This document shows positions 16,881-25,977 of a stretch of 64,000 bases of DNA, one piece after another. The stretch comes from Fictibacillus halophilus. GTDB taxonomy: Bacteria > Bacillota > Bacilli > Bacillales > Fictibacillaceae. Positions within the stretch are counted from its first letter, which is position 1, and every line of letters begins with the position of its first letter. The notes under the pieces are model-generated. The model did no database searches. It worked only from the letters and a program-made list of their open reading frames with translations, and had not been told where the DNA came from. A program made the translations under genes and the position numbers. The stretch is taken from assembly GCF_016401385.1 (NCBI RefSeq), contig NZ_JAEACF010000001.1, forward strand, positions 1,674,001 to 1,738,000, written 5' to 3'.

Positions 16881-16921
16881 TGCACTTCTCCTTCTTTGAA
16901 GAAATGCATCTGATTGTTGAA
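16881..16921 (-). repeat. Dispersed hairpin repeat, copy 4
   Basis: TGCACTTCTC / GAAATGCA ends around CTTCTTTGAAG, tail TCTGATTGTTGAA (16909-16921), and a T run on the minus-strand exit. It lies 65 bases after the NUDIX gene stop and can serve as its terminator. Confidence 0.6.
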
Positions 16922-16972
16922 CAAGAACCTAATCTTCATCCCTAAAATACATCCATCAATGAATATGTACTA

Positions 16973-17413
16973 CTAATATTTTAAATACATTTTATCTTGC
17001 AGCATTTTATCTGCTAGTCTGATGTTTTCCTTTAAAAATGCAGGTAAATTTGAATGTGCTAGAATTTCAGTAGTAGTCATCCAAATAACTTCATCTACCT
17101 CTTCTTTGCTTTTTGCATAAGGTTCACCCGATTTATGGTGACAAAGAAAAACAATATCGATGACATTTATCCCTGATTCAGTAACGAAGGAAGAACTATT
17201 TACATATTTTAGATCTGCAACTTCGCTACCTACTTCTTCAAGAATTTCTCTTTTTAAAGTCCGTTCAAGAATATCAGAAGAAACACCTTCAATTTCACAC
17301 TTTCCACCAACTAAAGAAAGTGTTCCACCAGCGTGCTCTTCCTTTTCACTTCTAAGGATTAAAAGCCATTTACCGTTTCTGTGAATAGCACCTTCTACAT
17401 TTACTACGAACAT
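16973..17413 (-). CDS. NUDIX hydrolase
   Basis: About 146 residues. The Nudix box is present: G-x5-E-x7-RE-x-x-EE as GGKCEIEGVSSDILERTLKREILEEVG (shown here in outline: GGKCE, then REILEEVG, around residues 40-65). The family cleaves nucleoside diphosphates linked to another moiety, with Mg bound by the E-x-x-EE glutamates; the substrate cannot be told. The start is the ATG at 17413, seven bases after AAAGGGGG; the GTG at 17449 would lie before that site. Single gene, possibly ended by the repeat hairpin. Confidence 0.88.
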   Translation of the reverse strand: MFVVNVEGAIHRNGKWLLILRSEKEEHAGGTLSLVGGKCEIEGVSSDILERTLKREILEEVGSEVADLKYVNSSSFVTESGINVIDIVFLCHHKSGEPYAKSKEEVDEVIWMTTTEILAHSNLPAFLKENIRLADKMLQDKMYLKY

Positions 17414-17618
17414 AAAGCAACCCCCTTTAAATATAGTGGCGAACTCCACCCTCCTGCCTTTACTTCAATAAAAAAGTTCACCTCTCCTTTTTAAGTTAAA
17501 GCACCCGTTTATTAAATAGATTAGTTAGATTAGGTATTAAGAAAATATACCAAAACAGATACAATTGGTACGGCAATTGCAGTATATCGGGCAAAGTATA
17601 ATAAATGCTATTAATATA

Positions 17619-19157
17619 CTAACCATTAGAACTGTGATTACATTTACTTGAGCTTTTTCTTATTGATGCGGTTTGTTTTTTGGTGAGAATAAGCAATACC
17701 CCATATACATAGAAAATAATGCTTATCGTTATAAAACCATAAAATAATCCTGTAATAGAAACTGGTCCCCATACCTGTATGAATTTCCACGTAAATCCTA
17801 ATAAGATTTTTGGTATTAAGATCACTAAAATCAAAAATGCAACGACTAGCAACGTATGTATGGATAATATCAAAACCCTATTACCTTTTAATGCTCTTCT
17901 TTCTCGTTGTTTTCTTATCATCTTTCTTATTGTTCGTAGTAATAATAGGATAAAAATAACACCAAGAGCAGTGAGTACACTAAGGAGAACGGTCGCTATT
18001 TTGTCCAGCTTTTGATAACTGTCAGTTTGGTTGGTTGAAACACTTTTACCTTCCCATATATCCATAACACTTTGGCCTATCGATGTCGTAAAACTTGAAT
18101 TCATATTAGAAAGGATTGCTACACCTAATTCTTTATCTGGCTGCATAATGATAAACGATGAATATGTTGGGTTCTGCCCCTCATGCAGAATATATTGTTT
18201 TGCTTCCTTTTTTACAACTTCCCATCCGCTAGCATAGTAAGAATTCGTATTAAAAGCTTCCACCGATCGATCAGGATGGTGAGATTCTTTAATGAGTTGC
18301 TTATTAAACGCTTTATTCAAATCATATCCTAACTGTAAATTCATCCATTTCGCAATGTCAGTAGTGTTGCTTATGATATATCCTGCGGGTATGTTCCCAC
18401 GATAAATAGGTGGTGTGTATTTCTGCTCTTTCAAGAATCCTATCTTGTAGCCTTGTGCTACCATAGATGACTGAACTTGGTGGAGACCAACGAAAGAATC
18501 ATTCATCCCAATTGGTTTTAGTACCTGATTTTTTATGTAAAGATCAAAGGGTTGTTTCGTTACATTTTCAATTACGAGCCCTAGAACATCGTAATTAATT
18601 GTTGCATATTCAAACGTGCTTCCTGGCTTTCGATTCAGTTCCTGATTCAATAATGTCTTTACGTTCAACTCTAGTGCGTTTGAAGCATTACTTTCAGGAA
18701 TTTGCACTATAGAGTTTGATGCGATTCCGCTTGAATGATATAGTAACTGATTCAGCGTAATGGTTTGAGGTTCTCCCTGATATTTAAGCTTCAACCATGG
18801 AATATACTTTTGAACACTATCAGAACGTTTTAAATTCCCTTCCTTCTCCAAACGAAGAATGGCCAAACCGGTAAATGCCTTAGTAGTTGATCCAATCTCA
18901 AATAATGTACTGGACGTAACAGGTGTTTTCTCTTTCACGTTTTTGTAGCCGAAATTCCTTTGATAAACTGTTTCACCCTTTTCAACGATAACTAGTGACA
19001 TACCAGGAATTTTACTAATTTGTCTTTGCTGTTCAACCAGCTTTTCAATTTTCTCCGTTTTTCCACTTGATTCAGCGATAACTAAATGAGTAGCGAGACC
19101 AATCAATCCTAGAATCAATGTAACTAAAAAGCTAATTATTCTTACTAATTGTTTCAT
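17619..19157 (-). CDS. Membrane-anchored serine hydrolase of the beta-lactamase (class C/PBP4*) family
   Basis: 512 residues. An N-terminal membrane segment is followed by a beta-lactamase domain (about residues 35-350) with the catalytic SxxK in FEIGSTTKAFTGL, the Y-x-N motif in FEYATINYDVLG and an HEG in ILHEGQNPTYSS in place of K-T-G. The C-terminus has three further membrane helices after about residue 390. This layout is common in Bacillus PbpX/YfeW-like proteins, probably acting on peptidoglycan-derived peptides or related amides. AAGGAG precedes the ATG. Single gene. Confidence 0.85.
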   Translation of the reverse strand: MKQLVRIISFLVTLILGLIGLATHLVIAESSGKTEKIEKLVEQQRQISKIPGMSLVIVEKGETVYQRNFGYKNVKEKTPVTSSTLFEIGSTTKAFTGLAILRLEKEGNLKRSDSVQKYIPWLKLKYQGEPQTITLNQLLYHSSGIASNSIVQIPESNASNALELNVKTLLNQELNRKPGSTFEYATINYDVLGLVIENVTKQPFDLYIKNQVLKPIGMNDSFVGLHQVQSSMVAQGYKIGFLKEQKYTPPIYRGNIPAGYIISNTTDIAKWMNLQLGYDLNKAFNKQLIKESHHPDRSVEAFNTNSYYASGWEVVKKEAKQYILHEGQNPTYSSFIIMQPDKELGVAILSNMNSSFTTSIGQSVMDIWEGKSVSTNQTDSYQKLDKIATVLLSVLTALGVIFILLLLRTIRKMIRKQRERRALKGNRVLILSIHTLLVVAFLILVILIPKILLGFTWKFIQVWGPVSITGLFYGFITISIIFYVYGVLLILTKKQTASIRKSSSKCNHSSNG

Positions 19158-19581
19158 AACTTTTTCTCCTTGATGGCTATTTGCTCATGAATAATAGAAG
19201 AGTAAACCAACCTATATTTTACAGTTTAACCCAGTTAATTAATACTAATTTCAAATAATTTATTCCAAAAGTTAGTTTTATAGTGTTATACCTTATAAAA
19301 TTCCAAAAAAGAGCACTGTTATCATTTTGATTAACAGTGCCTACTAAATGTTATTTATTTGTAAAAAGAGAAGGTCTTTTGGAAATACAATTCTGAAGAA
19401 ACACACACGATCGTTTGAATAAGAATTAATAAGCAGGAAGAACTCCTGTTTTCATAGAAAGTAAAATGTTGATATTTAATATTTCGAGATGGATTTGACA
19501 GTCCTTCTATGATCTTATTCAATTAAAGCATGCTTTAGTTGTATAAGGAATGAGTATATTTATAACAAAAATAAAAATAAT
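19158..19581. other. Intergenic interval of about 420 bp
   Basis: It holds the terminator at 19304-19341. The rest is AT-rich with only short frames lacking ribosome binding sites; nothing further recognised. Confidence 0.5.
19304..19341 (-). terminator. Intrinsic terminator
   Basis: Stem GCACTGTTA / TAACAGTGC (19313-19321, 19332-19340), followed on the minus strand by CTTTTTT. It lies about 240 bases after the epimerase remnant. Confidence 0.8.
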
Positions 19582-20121
19582 TTATAATTGACTCACAACC
19601 AGGGCTTCAAGATTTGAGACAGTTTGATTAAATGTTTTGATGGGTTGATAACCCAATTCTTTAATTTTAGTATTTGAGTAAATGGGACGCTCTATCAAAC
19701 GATTAGGTACTCTTAATTTTTTTCCTAAAGTATTAACTAATCTTACTCTAAATTCTTCTTCAGGAAAATTTCCATCTATTGCATTGTAGACTTGATTGCA
19801 TACACCTTTTGATAACACAAGATAAATTATTTCTGCTAAATTATCTGCATGAATCCAAGGTACAAGATCTTCTGGGTGAACCCAATCAACAATATCAGTT
19901 TTTAACATACGGTTAACTTGTCTGTCTCCCCAATACGAATTTTCTTCGGCACAGATTGCACCAGGTCTTAAGATAATAACATCAAGTCCTTTTTTAATAT
20001 ATTCATTTAATATTTGTTCAGATTTTGACTTTATATCTACATAGACTTCTTGGTGTTGTTTTACTATTGGAGTTGTTTCGTCAAAGTAACCTTTTGTCAG
20101 CTCCCCGTATATCCTTGATTT
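19582..20121 (-). pseudogene. NAD-dependent epimerase/dehydratase, 5'-truncated remnant
   Basis: The ATG-started frame (19908) is only the end of a longer open stretch reaching back to a TAG at 20122-20124. That stretch starts IYGELTKGYFDETTPIVKQH and continues with SKSEQILNEYI, DVIILRPGAICAEENSYWGDR and the WIHADNLAEIIYLVL motif. These match the second half of extended short-chain dehydrogenases (VYG, Y-x-x-x-K-like helix, LRPG, HVDDLA-like). The Rossmann half with the NAD-binding GxxGxxG is missing. The frame begins inside a truncated methyltransferase gene, so two gene remnants are fused at 20097-20121. Confidence 0.65.
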
Positions 20122-20456
20122 CTAGGATCAAACTTCTTGGAGCGAAAAATAACACCATCCTGACCATCCCATTCATTAAAGTTAAATTGACCGTCCTCAT
20201 CACAGTATTCAAGTAAAGTTACTTTAAACCCAGCAGCTTTAAATATTTTCGTTAAATTTTTATAATTAACTATTCTATGACTTGAAGCAGGATGGTCTAT
20301 TGGTCCAGGTCCACCTACTTTTATTATGTTTTGATAATCCTTGTCTCGAAAATATCCATTAGGAACTGCACAACGAACTTCATTATTTTGTTTAAAGGAA
20401 TATTTGAACTTACCCTTAGTTTTCCGCACGTCCGTTTCTCCTAAAAATGCACCCAA
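20097..20456 (-). pseudogene. SAM-dependent methyltransferase-like (COG4627 type), truncated at both ends
   Basis: The fragment contains VRCAVPNGYFRDKDYQNII, KVGGPGPIDHPASSHRIVNY, FKAAGFKVTLLEYCDEDG and DGVIFRSKKFDPRN. I recognise these as the C-terminal half of predicted methyltransferases with the GGPGP-DHPA-SH signature. The SAM-binding first half is absent, and the usual end after the FDHRN motif is replaced by a short tail read into the epimerase remnant. A GTG at 20429 with AGGAGA in front could still start translation, but a working enzyme is not expected. Confidence 0.6.
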
Positions 20457-20470
20457 CTAATCATTATTTT

Positions 20471-21520
20471 CTACTTAAATATATCAGCTACTTCATTACT
20501 AAATTCTCTTAGATAATGAAGATAGTTGTCTCCACCGTAGTTATACCTCTTATTATACATTTTAGCCACGATCAGATTATATTCAGGAATCACTAGCAGC
20601 GTTGGTCCTGTAATTCCTAAAATTTGATAAGAACCCTTAGGTACTCTCTCTCCTATTTCACTTTGAAGGGTTGGTGTATCTTGTACGTACCAAAACAATC
20701 CGTTTTGTGGTGTATCTTTATCTTTGTACATTGGATTTTGTACTTGGGTAGCTAACCGTATCACTTCTTTTGGTACGATTTGTTTGCCATTCACTAATCC
20801 ATCATTCAAATGAAGATTACCCCACAATGCAAACTCACGAGCCGTGGTATGCAGGTTTGAGTCTCTCCCATCACCTATACTTCCTAATTTAAATGTTGCA
20901 ACTTCGTTTGGGTTATCAATCACTTGTACCAGTTTTTCATTAGAATATGTATACCAAGCAGTTTGTTTCAAACCTAACGGTAGAAATACTCTTTCGTTTA
21001 ATAACTCAGGAAAACTCTTGCCATAAAGCCTTTGTATTAATACTGTCATCATTAATACGTTTATTCCTCTGTAAGCCCACCCTTTGCCTGAGTCAAACTC
21101 TCTAAAAAGAGCTCCATCATCTTTCTGGTGTAATCCATGAGAATGGGTGACTAGATGTCTTATCGTTGTGTTAGCAAGCAATTTCTTATCGTATTCATCA
21201 AAGTAATCAATCGCATAGTCATCAAGACTCTTAATCTTATTTTCATATAAAGCATATGCTACCGCTAATCCTAAGTAACTTTTTCTTGCAGATGCTACGT
21301 TAAACATAGAGGTTTCTGTAATGGGTGTAGAATTTACCGAATTAGAATGATACCCCGTATAATGCTCTAATATAATCTCGTTATTCTTTAATACAACTAA
21401 TGCTGCAGCACTGCTATGATTAAGCTTCATTATTTCTTCTACATATGAAATTAACCTTTGATCGTTTTCTCCCACGTTTTCTATATCCTCCGTTAAATGA
21501 TGCTGTCTATTTGTGCTCAT
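20471..21520 (-). CDS. Serine hydrolase, beta-lactamase family
   Basis: 349 residues, no signal peptide. The catalytic SxxK is in FNVASARKSYLGLAV (around residue 80), with the partner tyrosine/asparagine probably in GWAYRGINVLMM and a GITGPTLLVIPEYN segment at the place of the third motif. It belongs to the broad beta-lactamase/D-peptidase/esterase family (COG1680); the absence of an export signal argues for a cytoplasmic esterase or amidase. The ribosome binding site before the ATG is weak (ATAGGGT). It lies next to decayed genes but its own frame is intact. Confidence 0.8.
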   Translation of the reverse strand: MSTNRQHHLTEDIENVGENDQRLISYVEEIMKLNHSSAAALVVLKNNEIILEHYTGYHSNSVNSTPITETSMFNVASARKSYLGLAVAYALYENKIKSLDDYAIDYFDEYDKKLLANTTIRHLVTHSHGLHQKDDGALFREFDSGKGWAYRGINVLMMTVLIQRLYGKSFPELLNERVFLPLGLKQTAWYTYSNEKLVQVIDNPNEVATFKLGSIGDGRDSNLHTTAREFALWGNLHLNDGLVNGKQIVPKEVIRLATQVQNPMYKDKDTPQNGLFWYVQDTPTLQSEIGERVPKGSYQILGITGPTLLVIPEYNLIVAKMYNKRYNYGGDNYLHYLREFSNEVADIFK

Positions 21521-21572
21521 AAGTTAAACCCTATCCCAGGATTGTTGAAGTTACTTTGTAATAACATAAATC

Positions 21573-22259
21573 TTAATAAAAATCACAATAAACAATCCAT
21601 TCCTGTTTAACTTGATTGTAGAAAAAATAAAAACTACCACTGTCTACTATGTTGAACTGAGCCTTTTCATCAGAACTTATTTGAAATACGAAAGGATATT
21701 CTTCTCCAAAGGATACACCACCTTGAGTAAATGATGGATATCCACCGACTTTATGTGTCGGGTAAACCTCTTCCACTATATCATCGTGATATTCCACGCC
21801 CTCTTCACTTTCAAGTTGCAATATTGCTTCTTCAATATCTGGTTGAAAACTATAAGAATCTTCCCAAGCAGGTGTATCGTTATCAATGTAAACTGGGGAT
21901 AGTGGAAAAGCTTTCATCTTAGTAGATTGCTTGTTTACCTTCTCTAGCTCATCAAAATTCGTATAACACATTATCTTAAAATATGGACCTAGGTTATCAC
22001 TATTCAGATGATTGAATATATCAAAATCCATATAGATGGTTATTAACTGATAGTTCGTCAATTCTTTCGGCACATAAGGTAATTTAGATAAAAATAATGT
22101 ACAGATAGGATCAAAATTCGATGGTATAGCTTCTTCTTGTCTTTCCCATAAAACTTTACCGATCCAACTTTCTCCTAATTCTTCCGTAGGTCTGAACCCA
22201 CCTGTTTGAAAGATTGTGGCTTTTTTAAACAATGCTCGTTTAATCTGAGTAATATTCAA
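21573..22259 (-). CDS. YwqG-like protein (DUF1963)
   Basis: About 228 residues. The DUF1963 landmarks are present: FLSKLPYVPKEL, ITIYMDFDIFNH, the conserved VGGYPSFTQGG and a C-terminal DSGSFYFFYN. This is the family of B. subtilis YwqG, whose structure is known but whose function is not; members often turn up near toxin-immunity or surface-protein loci. The TTG at 22259 is preferred, nine bases after AGGAG; the TTG at 22268 directly abuts that site. Confidence 0.82.
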   Translation of the reverse strand: MNITQIKRALFKKATIFQTGGFRPTEELGESWIGKVLWERQEEAIPSNFDPICTLFLSKLPYVPKELTNYQLITIYMDFDIFNHLNSDNLGPYFKIMCYTNFDELEKVNKQSTKMKAFPLSPVYIDNDTPAWEDSYSFQPDIEEAILQLESEEGVEYHDDIVEEVYPTHKVGGYPSFTQGGVSFGEEYPFVFQISSDEKAQFNIVDSGSFYFFYNQVKQEWIVYCDFY

Positions 22260-22380
22260 TTTAATCAACTCCTAACATGAGTTCTAAATTCTATGTAAAA
22301 ACACTAATTCTACTTGTATTAACCTATCCGGTTGAGGAATGATTGAAACGGTTTTGTAGTGTATTTTTATCTATTAAATT

Positions 22381-23136
22381 TTACAAACTCAAATCAACGA
22401 TTACTCCATAATGATCACTTGGATGAACTTGTTGCGTTGGAGGTACGACGTTTGCAAACAGTTCTATGTCTAGTAGCCTCAGTTCTTTTTTCGGAAAACA
22501 TGATTTTAATAGTATCCAATCATACCTTACGGGGACTCTTATATTGTTTAAGTTCTCTCTATTCAATAACCAGCTATTATATTCAGAGTCTAAGGTTGGG
22601 GATCCATCCGACTGCCCTAAATCTATCCAACTTGTATCGTATGATTCAATGGAGAGTTCACCCACTAAAAAATTATAGATACTTGATAGATTAGGTTTAC
22701 TGTTAAAATCTCCACAAAGAAACTCATAGTCAGTATTTTTACTTTCCGAGATCCATTTCGCTACTTCTACAATTTCTTTTTCTCTGACAAGGGCACTTTT
22801 CCAGTTTAGATGGACATTTGTTAAACCAATTGTTGATCCGTTTATTTTTACCAAAATTCTCATTGAACAATTGTTTAAGACATCATTCTCACTCATTACC
22901 TCTTCTATGGGATATTTCGATAGAACGGCGAGTCCTTCTTCATCACCCGGATATCTCTTAAAAGAGTATTGGTATAATCCAACTTGTTTTAAGATGTATT
23001 CAAGTTCTTCAAGATTTGGTACTTCTTGAAGAGCGATGATGTCTGCATTTACTCTCCTGATTTCCTTAATAATCATTTCTTTTCTTAATGCCCATGTCTC
23101 GTTGTTGTTCCAAACATTAAATGTAGCTACTTTCAT
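22381..23136 (-). CDS. Endonuclease/exonuclease/phosphatase family protein
   Basis: About 251 residues of the EEP superfamily. Metal and catalytic motifs appear in order: MKVATFNVWNN (N), DIIALQEVPN (E), TNVHLNWK (H), LCGDFNSKPN (D and N) and the closing PSDHYGVIVDL (D, H). This family spans DNA repair nucleases, sphingomyelinases and phosphodiesterases. Without a signal peptide it is probably cytoplasmic, and the substrate is unknown. The ATG at 23136 opens directly with the first catalytic strand; the upstream GTG adds seven non-family residues. Confidence 0.88.
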   Translation of the reverse strand: MKVATFNVWNNNETWALRKEMIIKEIRRVNADIIALQEVPNLEELEYILKQVGLYQYSFKRYPGDEEGLAVLSKYPIEEVMSENDVLNNCSMRILVKINGSTIGLTNVHLNWKSALVREKEIVEVAKWISESKNTDYEFLCGDFNSKPNLSSIYNFLVGELSIESYDTSWIDLGQSDGSPTLDSEYNSWLLNRENLNNIRVPVRYDWILLKSCFPKKELRLLDIELFANVVPPTQQVHPSDHYGVIVDLSL

Positions 23137-23238
23137 GTAACTCACTACCTTATACACTTATTTAGTTTACTTACTAACAATTTTCTGTTTTTATTATATC
23201 TTTCCAGTAATACCACGCTTTTAGATCTGGTTCCCCTA

Positions 23239-23688
23239 CTATCTCACAATTAATTTTAGATTAAACATACCTTTTCCCGTGTGCATATCTATTGGCAACG
23301 AAGAATGTTCGTGCGTTATCAGCCAAGACTCATCTACCTTTTTTAAACCAAATGTAAAACGGTTTGTTATTTGACGTAGTTTCTCACCAGTATTTTCGCT
23401 GTATGCAACGAACGAAACAGCACAATGAACAAATGCAACACTCGTATTTTCCTCAATGGTTACATCATTAAAATTTACTTTTAATGAGTTTCTGTCTTCA
23501 CTCAAACTATTAAACCACATCACCACATTTTCTCTCCATGAAGAAATACCCTCACACTCCCAGTTTCCCCAGCAATCATAGATATGTACATCAGCAGCAT
23601 AGGTTGTTAGAAATTTATTAACATCTTTTTCATATACGGAAGATTTATAATTATCAAGAACGTCCTGGACTTTACTAATTCCAATCAT
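23239..23688 (-). CDS. SnoaL/NTF2-like protein (DUF4440 type)
   Basis: About 149 residues of a cone-shaped alpha+beta fold: VQDVLDNYKSSVYEKDVNKFLTTYA forms the first helices, then DVHIYDCWG, and later strands VAFVHCAVSF, RITNRFTFGLKK-like and WLITHEHSS, whose histidines line the pocket. This matches ketosteroid-isomerase-like SnoaL proteins, often found as small enzymes or binding proteins of unknown ligand. The ATG at 23688 follows AGGAGAGG at a suitable distance; the 23721 ATG lies before that site. Confidence 0.82.
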   Translation of the reverse strand: MIGISKVQDVLDNYKSSVYEKDVNKFLTTYAADVHIYDCWGNWECEGISSWRENVVMWFNSLSEDRNSLKVNFNDVTIEENTSVAFVHCAVSFVAYSENTGEKLRQITNRFTFGLKKVDESWLITHEHSSLPIDMHTGKGMFNLKLIVR

Positions 23689-23805
23689 CACAAAATCCTC
23701 TCCTTCATAAAAGTTCTTCACTGTTAAAAAATATCTATAGCCTTACTTATACTTATTACTAGATTGCATGAATAGAAACTAAATGTCTCAAGATTACTAG
23801 CTGAC

Positions 23806-24180
23806 TCATTTATCGTTTTTAAAGAAATGAACAGGTCGGATTTCGATACGCCATCCAAACTCTTCTGCTCTACTTATTTGTGTTGTGGGATGAAGAGATG
23901 CTAGCTTAATCGCCTCTTCCATGTTCTCTGCTTCAAAAACGAAGATGCTTCCAATAAGCTCCTTCGTCTCTGTAAACGGACCATCTGTTACGATTATCTC
24001 ATCGTTTACTCGACGTAAGCTTTTGGTCTCTGACTCCAGACCAGCGTCAAGAAGCACGTTGCCACTTTGATAAAAATTTTCAACGACAGGTTGGCATTCA
24101 TTCATAACCGCTTCAATCTCCGCCCTAGGTCGTGCATCCATTTTTTCAGGACTAAAATAGCCCATACATAAAAATATCAT
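23806..24180 (-). CDS. YciI-family (YCII/DGPF-domain) protein
   Basis: About 124 residues. The family hallmark DGPFTETKELIGSIFVFEAENMEEAIKLA is clear (around residue 67 onward), with the C-terminal EFGWRIEIRPVHFF. YciI/DGPF proteins have a ferredoxin-like fold and a possible His/Asp site, and are often encoded beside ECF sigma factors; none is here. The function of this one is unknown. The ATG at 24180 is better spaced from GGGAGAG than the one at 24186. Confidence 0.85.
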   Translation of the reverse strand: MIFLCMGYFSPEKMDARPRAEIEAVMNECQPVVENFYQSGNVLLDAGLESETKSLRRVNDEIIVTDGPFTETKELIGSIFVFEAENMEEAIKLASLHPTTQISRAEEFGWRIEIRPVHFFKNDK

Positions 24181-24591
24181 TGTCATCTCTCCCGTATCAC
24201 TCAGATTTTGTATCTAATAATACCTTTAATAATCAAAACAAACGCTAGATCTTGATACATTTACAGAATTGATTCATCATCAACACTTGGTGCGTGCTCT
24301 TAACATATGATAGACAATGAATAAATTTTATATATATACAGCCGCTACTCTAGATTTTTGTAACCTGCTCTTTGTTTCAATAAACAGTTACCATACTCCT
24401 TTAACGAAATGTGCATCCATTGGTTTTCATCCTTTATACCCATAGTATCTATTCAAATATGTTCTTCCATCATCAAAAGCAAGGGGAAATAGAGATTCAA
24501 TTTCAAATTTTGATATAAAGAGGATAGCACTCTTATATAATGGAATATATAACCATTTAAGAATTGATAGTTAGAGATTAGGAGTGGTGTT
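24181..24591. other. Intergenic interval of about 410 bp, possible decayed ORF
   Basis: No standard gene. On the minus strand two protein-like stretches lie in different frames: one around 24565-24440 (ending LAFDDGRTYLNRYYGYKG then stop) and one at 24443-24345 (MGIKDENQWMHISL to a TAG). They could be a frameshifted remnant of one gene, or chance. The right end holds the promoter for the next plus-strand gene (TATAAT at about 24536). Confidence 0.3.
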
Positions 24592-24891
24592 TTGAATACG
24601 TTAGAAGGTTTGAAGACATTTCGTTTTGATAATGAGGAGATGAATAGTGAATATACTGAATTTGCATCGGCACTAGAGTTGCTTACCGAAGGAAAAGAGT
24701 CCCTTGCACTAAAAAATTTAAAACATCTCTATAAGCATACTCAAGATCCTTCCCTACTCAGCAGCCGTGCTCACCTTTTGTTTGCCCTATACTTTGCAAG
24801 ATCCGACTGGAACCAGCTTGAGCTACTGGACCTCTTAGAGGAGCATAGTATCGAGAAAAGCAATCGAATCATTGCGAAGACTCTTAGTTAA
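24592..24891 (+). CDS. Small helical protein, unknown
   Basis: 99 residues, TTG start with AGGAG nine bases upstream. The sequence is almost wholly helical and acidic (FASALELLTEGKESLALKNL, LLFALYFARSDWNQLELLDLL). Its helix pairs resemble tetratricopeptide-type repeats, but fewer than two full units fit. No membrane segment or catalytic motif is visible. I do not recognise the family; it is a single gene. Confidence 0.6.
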   Translation: MNTLEGLKTFRFDNEEMNSEYTEFASALELLTEGKESLALKNLKHLYKHTQDPSLLSSRAHLLFALYFARSDWNQLELLDLLEEHSIEKSNRIIAKTLS

Positions 24892-25063
24892 TATGAACAG
24901 ACGGTGTTTCATTCTCAGAAATTCGTCATACTTACCTATATCATAAAGTCTCACCGGCTGCCCTACAATCAAAGCCAAAATAAATGGACAGGATATATGC
25001 TTATGGTTAGATACCGGAGCCTTACTTACATGAGTAGTTATTAAAATTTCTAACAATAGCTAG

Positions 25064-25111
25064 TTGACGATAGTCTAATTAAACTCTATACTACTTAAGT
25101 CTAATTAGACT
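25064..25111 (+). promoter_or_regulatory. SigA promoter with two operator copies before the esterase-padR operon
   Basis: TTGACG (25064-25069), 17 bases, TATACT (25087-25092). The perfect palindrome AGTCTAATTAGACT lies at 25098-25111 around the start of transcription. A near copy, AGTCTAATTAAACT (25072-25085), fills the promoter spacer; the two are 26 bases apart. Confidence 0.75.
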
Positions 25112-25134
25112 ATTATGTAAAGGGATGAAATTAA

Positions 25135-25977
25135 ATGATAAAGTCTTTTCTAATGATAGGGCAATCAAATATGGCAGGTCGTGGATTCTTGCATGAGGTA
25201 GAACCTATCTATAACGAAAAAATAAAAATGCTTCGCAACGGACAGTGGCAAATGATGACAGAGCCAATTAATTATGACCGTCCTGTTGCTGGAATAAGTT
25301 TAGCAGCATCTTTTGCAGAGGCGTGTTCAAAAGCTTACCCAGATGAAGAAATTGGTTTGATTCCTTGTGCGGAAGGTGGCAGTTCCCTGAACAATTGGCA
25401 TCCGCAAGGTACTCTTTTTCAACATGCTTTATCTGAAGCTCGATTTGCTCTTGAAACTAGCCAAATTTGTGGCATACTTTGGCACCAAGGTGAAAGTGAT
25501 AGCAGTAATTCTCTACATAAAACGTATTATGAAAAGTTATCTCTTATAATTGGAACTTTACGTAAAGAATTAAACCTTCAAAATGTCCCATTAATTATTG
25601 GTGAGTTTGGAGATTTTTTAGGAAAAACAGGTTTCGGAAAGTATTCATCAGAGTTTCAAGAAATTAACGAACAATTACGTCGATTCGCTTATGAGCAGCA
25701 AAATTGTTATTTTGTTTCGGCAGAAGGTCTAACTTCCAATCCGGATGGTATTCATTTGAACGCCGTTTCACAACGAAAATTCGGTTTTCGCTACTTTGAG
25801 GCATTTTCAAAAAAGTGTCATATCTTAGAGCCTCTTTCGGATGAAAATCAATCACTAAAAATAACCAATAACTATTCAAAAAATGAACAAATGTATATTC
25901 ACAGTATGAATTTGGCTCTCGGTAAAATCACATACGCTGAATTTGAAGTAGAAATGGCAAAGGTGATGCACCCTTGA
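25135..25977 (+). CDS. SASA-domain esterase (sialate O-acetylesterase-like)
   Basis: 280 residues of the SGNH-like SASA (DUF303) family. The nucleophile is in FLMIGQSNMAGRG (Ser around residue 11). The oxyanion/Asn-Gly block appears as CAEGGSSLNNWH and GILWHQGESDS, and the catalytic Asp/His as NPDGIHLNAVSQRKFG. It would remove acetyl groups from carbohydrates. There is no signal peptide, so it acts inside the cell. After residue 235 comes an extra helical tail ending MNLALGKITYAEFEVEMAKVM. Its stop overlaps the TTG start of the padR gene by four bases (TTGA), so the two are translationally coupled. Confidence 0.88.
   Translation: MIKSFLMIGQSNMAGRGFLHEVEPIYNEKIKMLRNGQWQMMTEPINYDRPVAGISLAASFAEACSKAYPDEEIGLIPCAEGGSSLNNWHPQGTLFQHALSEARFALETSQICGILWHQGESDSSNSLHKTYYEKLSLIIGTLRKELNLQNVPLIIGEFGDFLGKTGFGKYSSEFQEINEQLRRFAYEQQNCYFVSAEGLTSNPDGIHLNAVSQRKFGFRYFEAFSKKCHILEPLSDENQSLKITNNYSKNEQMYIHSMNLALGKITYAEFEVEMAKVMHP

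Noticed and set aside
22359..22694. 111-codon plus-strand frame
   Set aside because: Antisense to the EEP-family nuclease gene, whose metal motifs are complete.
24835..25056. 73-codon minus-strand frame overlapping the 99-aa gene
   Set aside because: No ribosome binding site and overlaps a better supported gene; it has some protein-like stretches (QPVRLYDIGKYDEF), so it may be a remnant, but I cannot support it.
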